Shown: positions 8,608-17,940, counted from the first letter of the stretch. The stretch is DNA of 64,000 nucleotides from an uncultured Dokdonia sp. (GCF_947492535.1 NZ_CANLNH010000018.1:39011-103010); one strand, 5' to 3'. Made by a program: numbers and translations. The notes: generated by a model from the sequence alone, not told the origin.

Positions 8608-9628
8608 CAGGAAACTGAGTTTAATTGTTTGTACCTACATGCGACCAGTAGCGGTGTGTACATTACTAGATAGTGTCCAGTTGCAATCAAAATACCCAGA
8701 TGAGATTTTGATTATTGATGGTTCTACAGATAATGCTACCGAAGACCGCTTTCGCGAACCTGCCTCGCCGGCAGGCAGGAGCGTATATAAAAACCTTACC
8801 TATTATAAAGTACCTCCAGCGCATAGAGGGCTGACAAAGCAACGTAATTATGGAATTGATCGGGTAGGAGATGCCATCGAAATTGTATGCTTCCTTGATG
8901 ATGATATTGTGTTAGAACCTACTTATTTTGAAGAAATACTTACCACCTATCAAGAATATCCTGAAGCATTAGGAGTAGGCGGTTATATTGTTAATGAGGT
9001 TTCGTGGGAAAAAGTAGAACAACCCTTTACACCGGCAATCAATCAGTTTTATTATGATGGCTATGTGCGCTCTGATGGTTCTAGATATGTCTTGCGAAAG
9101 AAGTTAGGGCTAGATGCTAATAGACCTCCGGGATTTTTACCCACCTTCTCTCATGGAAGATCGATTAGTTTTTTACCTCCTTCAGGAAAAACGTATCAAG
9201 TAGAACAATTAATGGGAGGTGTCGCTTCTTATAGAATATGTGCCTTAAAGTCTCAGAAATTTTCTGAATATTTTGAAGGATATGGACTCTATGAAGATGC
9301 AGATTATACATTGCGTTTGTCAAAAAAAGGACATCTGTATATAAATACAAATGCACAATTACACCATTACCATGATCCTGGAGGAAGACCTAATCATTTT
9401 AAATATGGCAAAATGGTACTCCGTAATGGATGGTATATATGGAGAAGTAAATACGAAAACCCTACTTTGAAACAACGGCTTTTATGGAACCTCACCGCTT
9501 TTGTGCTAACATTGGTAAGAGTAAGTAATGCAATACGAGGTCAAGACAAAAAAGCAGCACTTAACGAAAGTTTAGGTCGAATTTATGGATGGTTAAGCCT
9601 TATATTTAACAAACCAAAACACATATAA
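8600..9628 (+). CDS. GT2-family glycosyltransferase carrying a nested palindrome insert
   Basis: The GT-A domain opens with LSLIVCTYMRPVAV, followed by ILIIDGSTDNAT, the conserved RGLTKQRNYGI segment and the DxD-type site CFLDDDIVLEP. Residues 50-61 (RFREPASPAGRS) are encoded by a copy of the 16-bp palindrome split by seven codons of a second palindrome. They fall between the second beta strand and the LTKQRN segment, where length varies in this family, so activity is probably kept. The 342-residue protein is likely cytoplasmic or peripheral. It is followed 5 bp later by the acetyltransferase gene. Confidence 0.85.
   Translation: MHNRKLSLIVCTYMRPVAVCTLLDSVQLQSKYPDEILIIDGSTDNATEDRFREPASPAGRSVYKNLTYYKVPPAHRGLTKQRNYGIDRVGDAIEIVCFLDDDIVLEPTYFEEILTTYQEYPEALGVGGYIVNEVSWEKVEQPFTPAINQFYYDGYVRSDGSRYVLRKKLGLDANRPPGFLPTFSHGRSISFLPPSGKTYQVEQLMGGVASYRICALKSQKFSEYFEGYGLYEDADYTLRLSKKGHLYINTNAQLHHYHDPGGRPNHFKYGKMVLRNGWYIWRSKYENPTLKQRLLWNLTAFVLTLVRVSNAIRGQDKKAALNESLGRIYGWLSLIFNKPKHI
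8747..8783. repeat. Dispersed palindrome split by a 21-bp insert
   Basis: Bases 8747-8758 (CGCTTTCGCGAA) and 8780-8783 (AGCG) together make the exact 16-mer CGCTTTCGCGAAAGCG. The intervening 21 bp at 8759-8779 are unrelated. They start exactly at a codon boundary and preserve the reading frame. Confidence 0.85.
8759..8779. repeat. Second palindrome family (CCTGCC...GGCAGG), nested copy
   Basis: These 21 bp equal the perfect 20-bp palindrome CCTGCCTGCCGGCAGGCAGG with one extra C after the seventh base. The extra base makes the insert a multiple of three. The segment is GC-rich in an AT-rich gene. It is the only copy I found in the window. Confidence 0.75.
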
Positions 9629-9633
9629 AATCC

Positions 9634-10179
9634 ATGCGATTTACAGAAGACCTCATAAAGTATAAGAAGTATAGTGGCAAGTCTACACTCATACTTTTAA
9701 TGACCCAGCAAGGGTTGTGGGCTTTGTGTTGTTATCGCTTTTTTAATAGTATTTACAGAAGTAAATTACCGAAACCTATTAAAAGTATTCTTCTTTTATG
9801 GGGGGTGTTTTCTCAAAAGTATATAGAAATTGTTACTGGCATTCAATTACCCTACAGCGCAACAGTAGGACATAAGTTCTATATAGGACATTTTGGAGGC
9901 ATTATTATCAATGCCAATGCTGTGATAGGTGATAATTGCAATATATCACAAGGAGTTACTATAGGAGTAAGTGGAAGGGGAGCACATCGAGGTGTTCCTG
10001 TAGTAGGAGATAATGTATATATTGGAGCAAATGCAACACTAGCTGGAGATATTACTATAGGAAATAATGCAGTGATAGGCGCTAATTCTTTAGTAGTAAA
10101 AGATGTAGAAGAGGCAACTACAGTAGTTGGGGTTCCAGCGAAGGCAGTAAGTACTAATGATTCAAAAGGATATATTTGA
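9634..10179 (+). CDS. Serine acetyltransferase-like hexapeptide O-acetyltransferase
   Basis: The 181-residue protein has an alpha-helical N-terminal part, then left-handed beta-helix hexapeptide repeats from about residue 75: IIINANAVIGDNCNI, then GDNVYIGANATLAGD, then IGNNAVIGANSLVVKDV. The layout and length match CysE/WcaB-type acetyltransferases, which use acetyl-CoA. The catalytic His of this family would be the one in KFYIGHFGG. Its place inside a glycosyltransferase operon suggests that it O-acetylates a sugar rather than serine. Its TGA overlaps the next gene's ATG. Confidence 0.8.
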   Translation: MRFTEDLIKYKKYSGKSTLILLMTQQGLWALCCYRFFNSIYRSKLPKPIKSILLLWGVFSQKYIEIVTGIQLPYSATVGHKFYIGHFGGIIINANAVIGDNCNISQGVTIGVSGRGAHRGVPVVGDNVYIGANATLAGDITIGNNAVIGANSLVVKDVEEATTVVGVPAKAVSTNDSKGYI

Positions 10180-11288
10180 TGCGCTTTCTAGTTATCACAT
10201 TAGCACCTACACTTTTAGAAAATAGCGCGTATTATTCGTATGCACCCTATGTAAAAGAAATGAATCTTTGGTTTTCGCATGTAGATCAGGTAACTATAAT
10301 TTCTCCTACGTCTTATGAAAAAAAGCTATTAAAAGCTCCTTTTGACAGAAAAGATATAGACGTTATTTCTATACCCGCTATTAGTTTTGGAACAATCACT
10401 GCTATTTTTAAATCAATTATTGCAATTCCTATAATCGTTTTTCGATTATTTAAAGCAATGCAACAAGCAGATCATATTCATTTACGTTGTCCGGCGACCA
10501 TAGCTTTAATAGCTTCGGTGGTGCAATTGTTTTTTCCATCGAAGAAAAAAACAGTAAAATATGCAGGTAATTGGAGTCCAAAAGCAAAACAACCTATAAG
10601 TTACAAGCTCCAAAAATGGATTGTAGGAAATGAGTTTTTGACCAGAAACATGCAAGTATTGGTTTATGGTAATTGGCCGAATCAAAGTAAAAATATCAAA
10701 TCCTTTTTTACAGCTACTTATAGAGATGATGATGTACCTACTATTAAGACACCCATTTTTGAGAATCCAATCACAATTCTCTTTGTAGGGAGTTTATCTC
10801 CAGGGAAACGACCTTTGTATGTTTTAGAATGGGCAAAAGCTTGCCTTGATCAAGACTTAGATATACACTTAGATATATATGGTGAAGGTCAAGAAAGAGA
10901 ACTACTTGAAAAATATCTGACATCTCATAAGCTACATACTAAGGTTATATTACATGGTAATCAACCTACAGAAGTCGTTCAACAAGCATATAAAAATGCT
11001 CACTTTTTGATACTACCTTCTAAGTCAGAAGGATGGCCTAAAGTGATTGCAGAGGCTATGTTTTGGGGAGTAATTCCACTAGTGACTCCAATTTCCTGTG
11101 TCCCGTGGATGGTAGGAGAAGGGACAAGAGGAGTATTATTAGATATGGATGTGAGTAAGGATGTTTCCGCTTTCGCGAAAGCGTTAAAAGACAAAAAGCA
11201 ATTAGAGAAAATGGCTGTAAATGGACAGCAATGGTCTCATCAATATACGTTAGATACGTTTGAAAATTCAATAAAAGAATTGCTATGA
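10179..11288 (+). CDS. GT4-family glycosyltransferase
   Basis: This is a GT-B protein of about 369 residues. The C-terminal donor domain contains ILFVGSLSPGKRPLYVLEWA, then ILPSKSEGWPKVIAEAMFWG with the E-x7-E arrangement. The N-terminal domain starts MRFLVITLAPTLL and includes an internal hydrophobic stretch, so it may be membrane associated. A TTG 3 bp upstream is possible, but ATG at 10179 overlaps the previous stop (TGATG) and is preferred. An exact palindrome copy encodes AFAKA near residues 331-335, in the C-terminal helical tail. Confidence 0.85.
   Translation: MRFLVITLAPTLLENSAYYSYAPYVKEMNLWFSHVDQVTIISPTSYEKKLLKAPFDRKDIDVISIPAISFGTITAIFKSIIAIPIIVFRLFKAMQQADHIHLRCPATIALIASVVQLFFPSKKKTVKYAGNWSPKAKQPISYKLQKWIVGNEFLTRNMQVLVYGNWPNQSKNIKSFFTATYRDDDVPTIKTPIFENPITILFVGSLSPGKRPLYVLEWAKACLDQDLDIHLDIYGEGQERELLEKYLTSHKLHTKVILHGNQPTEVVQQAYKNAHFLILPSKSEGWPKVIAEAMFWGVIPLVTPISCVPWMVGEGTRGVLLDMDVSKDVSAFAKALKDKKQLEKMAVNGQQWSHQYTLDTFENSIKELL
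11168..11183. repeat. Dispersed 16-bp palindrome, exact copy (in gene)
   Basis: CGCTTTCGCGAAAGCG, preceded by TC. It lies inside a GT4 gene and is read as Ala-Phe-Ala-Lys-Ala. Confidence 0.9.
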
Positions 11289-12358
11289 GGGTATTACAAC
11301 TTATTGATACACTAGATGCAGGAGGAGCAGAACGTATGGCTGTAAATCTTGCAAATGCAAGTGTAAATCATTCGTTTTTTGCAGCTATTTGCGCAACTCG
11401 TAGAGGAGGTATTTTAGAAAGTGCCATTCATCAGGAAGTTCCTGTTTTTATAGCAGATAAGCGAAGTTTTTATGACCTTAAAGCAGTGCGAAAAATTATA
11501 AAGTTTATAAAACAGCATAAAATAGATGTGTTACATGCACACTCAACATCTGTTTATACCGCTTTTCTTATAAAATTGATGCATCCTACCCTTAAACTTA
11601 TATGGCATGATCATTATGGTCTAAGTGAATTTGTACAAGAAAGACCTTCGCAGGAATTACTTAAAGTTATTTCTAAGTATATGTCGGGCATTGTTGCATG
11701 TAATGAAGATTTGGCAACTTGGGCAAAGACTCATTTGCATTGCAAAGAAGTGATTTTTCTCCCTAATTTTGTTGTAGAAAATAAGAACCAAGAGCTAACA
11801 ACCGAAATTTCAGGAATAGACGGAAAACGTATTGTATGTCTTGCAAATTTACGCCCTCAGAAAAATCATATAGGACTATTGAGGATCTTTAAAGAAATTA
11901 CTACTCAATTTCCAGATTGGACACTACATTTGGTGGGAAAAGATTTTAATGATGATACCAGTGCTTCTGTAAAAGAATTTATAACTTCCCATGATCTTTC
12001 TAATGTAGTTTCTTTGTACGATAGTAGAAAAGATGTTGCTGCAATTTTAAAGAAGATGGATATAGGTGTGTTAGCTTCTACATCTGAAGGATTGCCTTTG
12101 GCATTATTAGAATATGGAATTGCAGGATTAGCAGTGATGGTCACAAATGTGGGGCAATGTGCACAGGTGATTCAAGAAAATGGTGAAGTGATTGATGATC
12201 TAGAAAAACAAGGACCTGAAGTTTTAATGAAGTTAATGAATAATACATCATATCGATCTAAGAAAGGAGCTGATTTTAAGAATAGGGTATCCAATTTTTA
12301 TAGTGAATCATCTTCAGTACAATTATTATTAAATTTTTATACTGAACTAAGCGCATGA
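11285..12358 (+). CDS. GT4-family glycosyltransferase
   Basis: This 357-residue GT-B enzyme has the N-terminal hallmark LIDTLDAGGAERMAVNLA, in which the GGAE loop binds the acceptor side. It also has VLHAHSTSVYTAFL, and in the donor domain IVCLANLRPQKNH and GVLASTSEGLPLALLEYG with the paired Glu residues. It overlaps its neighbours on both sides by 4 bp and is certainly co-translated with them. The similarity is to the broad WcaL/EpsD/PssM-type group, so only a general role in repeat-unit assembly can be stated. Confidence 0.85.
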   Translation: MRVLQLIDTLDAGGAERMAVNLANASVNHSFFAAICATRRGGILESAIHQEVPVFIADKRSFYDLKAVRKIIKFIKQHKIDVLHAHSTSVYTAFLIKLMHPTLKLIWHDHYGLSEFVQERPSQELLKVISKYMSGIVACNEDLATWAKTHLHCKEVIFLPNFVVENKNQELTTEISGIDGKRIVCLANLRPQKNHIGLLRIFKEITTQFPDWTLHLVGKDFNDDTSASVKEFITSHDLSNVVSLYDSRKDVAAILKKMDIGVLASTSEGLPLALLEYGIAGLAVMVTNVGQCAQVIQENGEVIDDLEKQGPEVLMKLMNNTSYRSKKGADFKNRVSNFYSESSSVQLLLNFYTELSA

Positions 12359-13719
12359 AACTTTTGAAAAATCCATACCTGTTTTTGATTACCATACATG
12401 TAGTTATTGGGTTTGCAATTTATGCATTTAGACCTTTTGCAAAGTTTTATTTTGTAGCAAGCATAGGAATTTTTCTTTTTTACTTATTTAAAAATGGGAA
12501 TAAGAATAATGAAGCATTATATGCCGCAGCTTATGTGACTGGTGCCGAAGTGCTTTTTAGGATGACAGATGCTTCTCCTATTCCTGTATACGAAGCAGGT
12601 AAATATGGTGTTATTGGATTTATATTATTAGGCCTTTTTTTTAGTGGAACATCTAGAAAATCTGGTCCATATTGGTTATACTTATTATTATTAATTCCTG
12701 GTATTATATATGCTTCTTCTACGCTTGATTATGGTACTGATTTTAGAAAAGCAGTTATTTTTAATTTAAGCGGTCCCTTTTGTTTAGGAATAGCAGCACT
12801 ATATTGTGTTGATCGTAAAATTACTAGAAAACAATTACAGTATGTCTTATGGTCACTTTTAATGCCTACAGTTGCTATGGGGGTATATTTATTTTTTTAT
12901 ACGCCAGATACTAGAGATATATTATCAGGTACAGGCTCTAATTATGCAGCATCTGGAGGTTTTGGACCTAACCAAGTAGCTACAGCTATAGGAATAGGTA
13001 TGTTTTGTCTCGTAGTACAGCTATTTATGAATAGTAAAAATGTAATTATGTTGGCTGTTAACTTAGGACTTTTATCGTTGCTAACGTATAGAGGTATTGT
13101 TACGTTTTCAAGAGGAGGTGTGCTTACGGCTTTAATTATTAGTGTAGCATTTATCTTGTTTTATTTTAAAGCAGTTAATATTAAAAAGAAAAAACGAATA
13201 CTAGGTCCTATATTATTTCTCGTACTTACGGCTTCCTTTACGTATCTATTAACCTCTGTAAGAACTTCTGGGCTTATTGATAAAAGATATGCAAATAAAG
13301 ATGCAGCGGGGCGTATAAAAGAAGATCTAAGTACAGGAAGAAAAGAATTGATATCATCAGAATTGGAAGCTTTTTTTGATAACCCATTAACTGGCATTGG
13401 GGTTGGAAAGATTAAAGAATATAGAGAAGAAACTGAAGGAATATCGGCAGCATCTCATAATGAATTGAGTCGTATGTTATCAGAACATGGATTATCTGGC
13501 CTTTTAGCACTTATAATTCTAGGTGTTTACCCTTTAATTTATAGGCTAGCAAATAGGCGCAATTTCTTATTTTTCTCTATGCTTGGTTTTTGGTTTTTAA
13601 CTATAAATCACTCCTCTATGCGTATAGCAGCACCCGCTTTTATTTATTCGTTATGCCTTTTAAATATCGTAAATGAAAAGAAAAAAAGTCCTATACATAG
13701 GGAACGCATTAACGCATAA
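12355..13719 (+). CDS. O-antigen ligase / Wzy-type polymerase, polytopic membrane protein
   Basis: The protein has about 454 residues and ten or more membrane segments. A loop follows the FSRGGVLTALIISV helix, and the region NPLTGIGVGKIKEY then ASHNELSRMLSEHG matches the Wzy_C/WaaL family signature, with its conserved Arg, Gly-x-G and His. Such proteins polymerise lipid-linked repeat units or ligate glycan to an acceptor in the periplasm. It is the only polymerase/ligase candidate in the operon, so it probably acts on the glycan made by the surrounding transferases. Its last 47 bp overlap the next gene in another frame. Confidence 0.8.
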   Translation: MKLLKNPYLFLITIHVVIGFAIYAFRPFAKFYFVASIGIFLFYLFKNGNKNNEALYAAAYVTGAEVLFRMTDASPIPVYEAGKYGVIGFILLGLFFSGTSRKSGPYWLYLLLLIPGIIYASSTLDYGTDFRKAVIFNLSGPFCLGIAALYCVDRKITRKQLQYVLWSLLMPTVAMGVYLFFYTPDTRDILSGTGSNYAASGGFGPNQVATAIGIGMFCLVVQLFMNSKNVIMLAVNLGLLSLLTYRGIVTFSRGGVLTALIISVAFILFYFKAVNIKKKKRILGPILFLVLTASFTYLLTSVRTSGLIDKRYANKDAAGRIKEDLSTGRKELISSELEAFFDNPLTGIGVGKIKEYREETEGISAASHNELSRMLSEHGLSGLLALIILGVYPLIYRLANRRNFLFFSMLGFWFLTINHSSMRIAAPAFIYSLCLLNIVNEKKKSPIHRERINA

Positions 13720-14689
13720 AAACGTTACTGTAACTACGATAGAAACACTTAGTACATCACTACGTGAAGAAGGATATGATGTCATTGTTGTATCATGCAT
13801 TAAGAATAAAATAGGCCGTTTTTTGGATATGATTTCTGCTGTACGTAAACATAGAAAACATATTGATATCGTGCTGATAGATACCTATAGTACTACAAAC
13901 TATTGGTATGCAGTATATGTAGCTAAACTCTGTAGATTATATAAAATACCATATATCCCAATCCTTCATGGAGGGAATTTGCCAGAACGTATTAGGAGAA
14001 GTGTTTCTAGTGCTAGAAAACTTTTTCAAAATGCATATATAAACATCGCCCCATCTCATTATTTGATGGAAGCTTTTCAAAAAGAAGGATATACAAACAT
14101 ACGTCATATTCCAAATACAATAGATCTTTCTAAATACCCTTTTAAAGAAAGAGAAAGATATACACCTAAACTATTATGGGTACGTTCTTTTGCAACTATC
14201 TATAATCCTATGATGGCGCTTCAGGTTTTACAAGAACTTCAAAAAACCTATCCAGAAGCAACATTAACCATGATTGGGCCTAAAAAAGATGAAAGTTTTG
14301 ATCGTTGTTCCGCTTTCGCGAAAGCGCATAACCTTCCAGTGACATTTACAGGGAAATTATCGAAGGAAGCATGGATCTCACTTGCAGCCTCTCATGATAT
14401 ATTTATAAATACGACCAATTTTGATAATACCCCTGTTAGCATTATAGAAGCAATGGCTTTAGGACTCCCTGTCGTATCAACAAACGTAGGTGGTATTCCG
14501 TTTTTAATAAAAGATACACAGAACGGTCTTTTATGTCCGCCAGAAAATATAGGAACTTTTGTAGAAAAACTTATATTATTGATTGATAATACTGATATTG
14601 CACGTGAAATATCAGTACAGGCAAGAGAAAGTGTTCAAAATTTTGATTGGAGACTTGTCAAAATTTCTTGGAACGAGGTGCTCTCCTAA
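13673..14689 (+). CDS. GT4-family glycosyltransferase
   Basis: The 338-residue GT-B protein begins MKRKKVLYIGNALTHKN. The donor domain shows LLWVRSFATIYNP, then INTTNFDNTPVSIIEAMALG and PVVSTNVGGIPFLI, the typical C-terminal half of GT4 enzymes. The start lies inside the upstream polymerase gene (47 bp overlap), an unusually long overlap, but the protein N-terminus up to residue 16 looks genuinely family-like. An exact palindrome copy encodes AFAKA near residues 214-218, between the first strands of the donor domain. Confidence 0.85.
   Translation: MKRKKVLYIGNALTHKNVTVTTIETLSTSLREEGYDVIVVSCIKNKIGRFLDMISAVRKHRKHIDIVLIDTYSTTNYWYAVYVAKLCRLYKIPYIPILHGGNLPERIRRSVSSARKLFQNAYINIAPSHYLMEAFQKEGYTNIRHIPNTIDLSKYPFKERERYTPKLLWVRSFATIYNPMMALQVLQELQKTYPEATLTMIGPKKDESFDRCSAFAKAHNLPVTFTGKLSKEAWISLAASHDIFINTTNFDNTPVSIIEAMALGLPVVSTNVGGIPFLIKDTQNGLLCPPENIGTFVEKLILLIDNTDIAREISVQARESVQNFDWRLVKISWNEVLS
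14311..14326. repeat. Dispersed 16-bp palindrome, exact copy (in gene)
   Basis: CGCTTTCGCGAAAGCG, preceded by TTC. It lies inside a GT4 gene and is read as Ala-Phe-Ala-Lys-Ala, in the same frame and with the same preceding Ser as the copy at 11168. Confidence 0.9.
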
Positions 14690-14725
14690 AAAAATATAAT
14701 ATCTTTACCCTAACTAACCCCCTTT

Positions 14726-16120
14726 ATGGCACTATTACCAGATATTCATTTTGAAATTTCTGAACGTAAAATCCTTTTGCGTATACTGGATACGTTATTT
14801 GTGCTTGCATGTTTACAATTGGTTGGTAATTTTTTTGATTTTGATTACTTTAAAATAAGTCAAGAAAACTGGTTGTGGATTATTTTATTAACCGGGTATC
14901 TAAATATCTTCGGGACTGTATTTGAATTATACAACCTACAACAAGCCTCAAAGTTTCAAACCATTCTTAAAAATACAATCCTTACGGTATCTGTAACTGC
15001 ATTGTTTTATTTATTAACTCCTTTTTATACACCAGAATTACCAGAGAATCGACTCCAAATTATTTACTTTTTCTTAGCCATGACCTTTGGTATATTAGTG
15101 TGGAGATGGTTGTATATTACACTTATATCATCCCCACGTTTTTATAAAAGAGTATTAATTGTTGGAGATTCATTTGATATTAAAAAAATCATTAATAATC
15201 TTGAAGGAGCAGATCCTAATTATAAAATAGTAGGATATATCAATACAGATAGCTCTAATGGAGTAGGGGAAGTGCCCGAAACAGTAGAAGAATACCCTAT
15301 AGAAAATTTGACGTTTACGGTGTCTAGAAATGGGATTTCTGAAATTGTAGTAGCAAGTGATTATAGTGATGGTGTCTCTAAACCCCTATATTTACAACTC
15401 ATAAATTTATTGGAATCTGGTTTTCCTATACGAGAATATATGCAGGTATATGAGGAGATTACACAACGTATTCCTGTACAGTATGTAGATAAAGATTTTT
15501 ATCGTTACTTTCCTTTTAGTAGAAGTAATCAAAATAAGTTCTATAAGCTATTTCATAGATTATTTGATATTATTATGGCACTCATTGGAATTGCTTTTTT
15601 CTTAGTGATTTTTCCATTTATTTTAATAGGAAATTTAATAGGAAATAGAGGGCCAATTTTCTATACACAAAAACGTATAGGTCGTAATGGTTTTGCTTTT
15701 AAAATCATAAAGTTACGTACTATGGTGACTGATGCCGAAAAAGATGGGGCAATGTGGGCACAAAAAAATGATACGCGTATTACGCGTTTTGGTAAATTTT
15801 TGAGACGTTCTAGAATAGATGAAATTCCACAATTTTTTAATGTCCTTTTTGGAGAAATGAGCGTTATAGGACCAAGACCAGAACGTCCCGTTTTTGTAAG
15901 AGAGCTTTCTGAAAAAATTCCTTTTTATGAAACCAGACATGTTGTTAAACCCGGATTAACAGGTTGGGCACAAGTAATGGGGAGTTATGGTAGTTCTACA
16001 GACGATGCTTTAGAAAAATTACAGTTTGATTTGTATTATATAAAACGCCGTAACTTATTTATGGATTTAAGTATTGTGCTTAAAACAATAAGTACTGTTG
16101 TATTTTACAGAGGTCAATAA
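14726..16120 (+). CDS. Polyprenyl glycosylphosphotransferase (undecaprenyl-phosphate sugar-1-P transferase)
   Basis: This 464-residue protein starts the lipid-linked repeat unit by moving a sugar-1-phosphate to undecaprenyl phosphate. Four N-terminal membrane segments are followed by a nucleotide-binding-like domain (RVLIVGDSFDIKKI), a further membrane segment near residue 285, and the PF02397 catalytic domain. That domain carries KLRTMVTDAE, RRSRIDEIPQFFNVLFGEMS with the catalytic Asp-Glu pair, GPRPERP and PGLTGWAQV. It is the last gene of the 5930-16120 operon and starts 36 bp after the GT4 stop. This places it as the initiating enzyme for the polysaccharide. Confidence 0.9.
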   Translation: MALLPDIHFEISERKILLRILDTLFVLACLQLVGNFFDFDYFKISQENWLWIILLTGYLNIFGTVFELYNLQQASKFQTILKNTILTVSVTALFYLLTPFYTPELPENRLQIIYFFLAMTFGILVWRWLYITLISSPRFYKRVLIVGDSFDIKKIINNLEGADPNYKIVGYINTDSSNGVGEVPETVEEYPIENLTFTVSRNGISEIVVASDYSDGVSKPLYLQLINLLESGFPIREYMQVYEEITQRIPVQYVDKDFYRYFPFSRSNQNKFYKLFHRLFDIIMALIGIAFFLVIFPFILIGNLIGNRGPIFYTQKRIGRNGFAFKIIKLRTMVTDAEKDGAMWAQKNDTRITRFGKFLRRSRIDEIPQFFNVLFGEMSVIGPRPERPVFVRELSEKIPFYETRHVVKPGLTGWAQVMGSYGSSTDDALEKLQFDLYYIKRRNLFMDLSIVLKTISTVVFYRGQ

Positions 16121-16126
16121 CATACA

Positions 16127-17344
16127 TTATTGAGTAGTCTCTCTACTTTTCTTTATCACTTTTAACATATAGATGTATCGTATTGCTAGGGCAATAAATA
16201 AAGGGATAAGTGCATAGGCAAATCGTTGTACTCCTACTATCCAATGAAACCCCAATAAAGCTAACATAATAATAGAAAGTTTTATATAGGGATATATCCA
16301 TTTAGGAGGTGTTGCTTTTCTAATAACAAAACTGGCTATGATGTGAAATGGGAATGCCCATAATAAATCGTAATTCCATTTTGTAGTGCTATGTTCTGTA
16401 CCAAACCATAAAAAGGCTAAGAGAAGTCCTATGATTCCTGTAAACAATAAGATAAGTGTATCTACAAGTCCTAAAGACGTTTCATTTTTATAATCTCTAT
16501 ACGTTATATATACTAAAAGTAAAGAAAGAAGACTTATAATAACAATAGGGCTTACGATAAAAGATTCTTTATAAATATTTTCTTCTTCAGGAATGTGCAA
16601 TGTTTCCGTTTTTAAAACAAGAGGTCGTTGGATCGTTCCATCCGAAATCTTTGAATTAGCAAAAGCCTCCATTGTATACTCGGGTAAGAAGGCATATTCT
16701 TTTTTTGTTGCAAGTTTATCTGTTACAGAACCTATAGCTACATCCATTCCTAGCATTCCCCATGTATTCCAATGCACATTGTGGCGTATGAGGTCTCTAT
16801 GGGTAAATCCTTCTGGAAAACTACTATAATCAATTGTAAGCTGCTCATCAATTACTTTTTCTAATCCATCTACAGGTCGTGTTGCGCAATTATCATAAAA
16901 GAAATCATATTGATATGATCTGTTTTTCGGACTTGCATTTTTTTTAAGGAATTCAAAAAAGGTGGTTTTCTCTTGATAATTTAAGGATAGCGTTTGAGAT
17001 TTTACCCAACGTCGCTGCTCTTTATATCCATCAATGAAATCTTCATATTTTGTTACTGCTAGGATGTATAGTAACTTTCCCCTAGCAAATTTTGTGTAAA
17101 AATTGGGAGTGTCAAAATCAAAATACCCATAATTAAAAACCCAATCGATATCAATAGCATCATCGTGTACTCGTATAGCTGTATGTCCAAAAGAGTCATA
17201 TAGATCGGGACCAGGACCTATGGTAATAATACTTATTTCTGCATCTTCAGAAAGTCGTTTAAACTGATTTTGAGCTTGAAGGTTCGTTGTGAAAACACAT
17301 GCTAAAACAAGAATAATAGCGATTACAGATAGCTTTTTAATCAT
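16127..17344 (-). CDS. DUF4105 / Lnb N-terminal periplasmic-type membrane protein
   Basis: The signal peptide (to about residue 24, ending LQAQ) is followed by a DUF4105 domain containing IITIGPGPDLYDSFGHTAIR and YDFFYDNCATRP. The conserved His of GHTAIR and Cys of DNCATR are the likely thiol-protease-like active site. After about residue 260 come four or five membrane helices. Related Lnb proteins take part in lipoprotein N-acylation in some bacteria. Whether this one does is inference. It converges with the polysaccharide operon, with only 6 bp between stop codons. Confidence 0.8.
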   Translation of the reverse strand: MIKKLSVIAIILVLACVFTTNLQAQNQFKRLSEDAEISIITIGPGPDLYDSFGHTAIRVHDDAIDIDWVFNYGYFDFDTPNFYTKFARGKLLYILAVTKYEDFIDGYKEQRRWVKSQTLSLNYQEKTTFFEFLKKNASPKNRSYQYDFFYDNCATRPVDGLEKVIDEQLTIDYSSFPEGFTHRDLIRHNVHWNTWGMLGMDVAIGSVTDKLATKKEYAFLPEYTMEAFANSKISDGTIQRPLVLKTETLHIPEEENIYKESFIVSPIVIISLLSLLLVYITYRDYKNETSLGLVDTLILLFTGIIGLLLAFLWFGTEHSTTKWNYDLLWAFPFHIIASFVIRKATPPKWIYPYIKLSIIMLALLGFHWIVGVQRFAYALIPLFIALAIRYIYMLKVIKKSRETTQ

Positions 17345-17408
17345 GAGGTAAAGATAGGAAGCAAAAATAAATTAGCAATAGGTCTATTCATAATGTATTT
17401 ATAAAAAT

Positions 17409-17435
17409 AAAAGCCGAGTGATGAGCTCGGCTTTT
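17409..17435 (-). terminator. Rho-independent terminator downstream of the 17462-17800 gene
   Basis: A 10-bp stem AAAAGCCGAG / CTCGGCTTTT encloses a 7-nt loop. It lies 26 bp past the stop codon of the small secreted protein gene. A-tracts and T-tracts on both sides let it work in either direction. Confidence 0.8.
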
Positions 17436-17461
17436 ACAAATGATAATTTAATGTGTACTAC

Positions 17462-17800
17462 TTAAACGGCGGGTACAATACGCACAGGTACAACCCACTC
17501 CTCTCCAGTTTTTAGTGTGTTTAATTTTTTGTAATTAAGTCTACTTTTAATAAAAGCATCTACACTTTCGTTTTTTGTGTCTACATTAATAACAACAAGT
17601 TCTTTTTTGTCATTCACCATAAAAGTCACTTTTGCTTTAATGTCTTCATTAATCTCCATTTCTGGATTTTTAAGCAATTCTGCAATTTGAGTAGTAACAT
17701 CTACTTTTTTTTCTTCAACTTTAGGAGTTGAGTTGTTTGCAAATACGGTTGTTCCTGCTGCTAATAAAATAGCTACTACATACATTTTTAGATTTTTCAT
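17462..17800 (-). CDS. Small secreted protein of unknown function
   Basis: This 112-residue protein has a clear signal peptide, MKNLKMYVVAILLAAGTTVFAN. The mature part has an acidic/basic helix (TPKVEEKKVDVTTQIAELLK) and a beta-rich end with AKVTFMVNDKKELVVINVDT and GEEWVVPVRIVP. The pattern of a strand pair followed by a basic helix and a final strand recalls the TonB C-terminal fold, but the match is weak. It is likely monocistronic: it has its own terminator and about 280 bp of upstream non-coding DNA. I do not recognise a named family. Confidence 0.6.
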   Translation of the reverse strand: MKNLKMYVVAILLAAGTTVFANNSTPKVEEKKVDVTTQIAELLKNPEMEINEDIKAKVTFMVNDKKELVVINVDTKNESVDAFIKSRLNYKKLNTLKTGEEWVVPVRIVPAV

Positions 17801-17940
17801 AATTGTTCGTTTTTAAAGATTAAAAGATTGATATACCAAAGAGACGAACATTTCTTGTATTTCGTTACATAGTCATGCGTAGTTTAACCATTGTTTAACG
17901 ATTATTAACGGTGGTTAACGTTCGGGTAATTGTTTAATAA

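Noticed and set aside
8759..8779. Sequencing or assembly error as the cause of the GC-rich insert
   Set aside because: The insert is a near-perfect palindrome, keeps the frame and splits a motif that occurs intact elsewhere, which an error would not produce.
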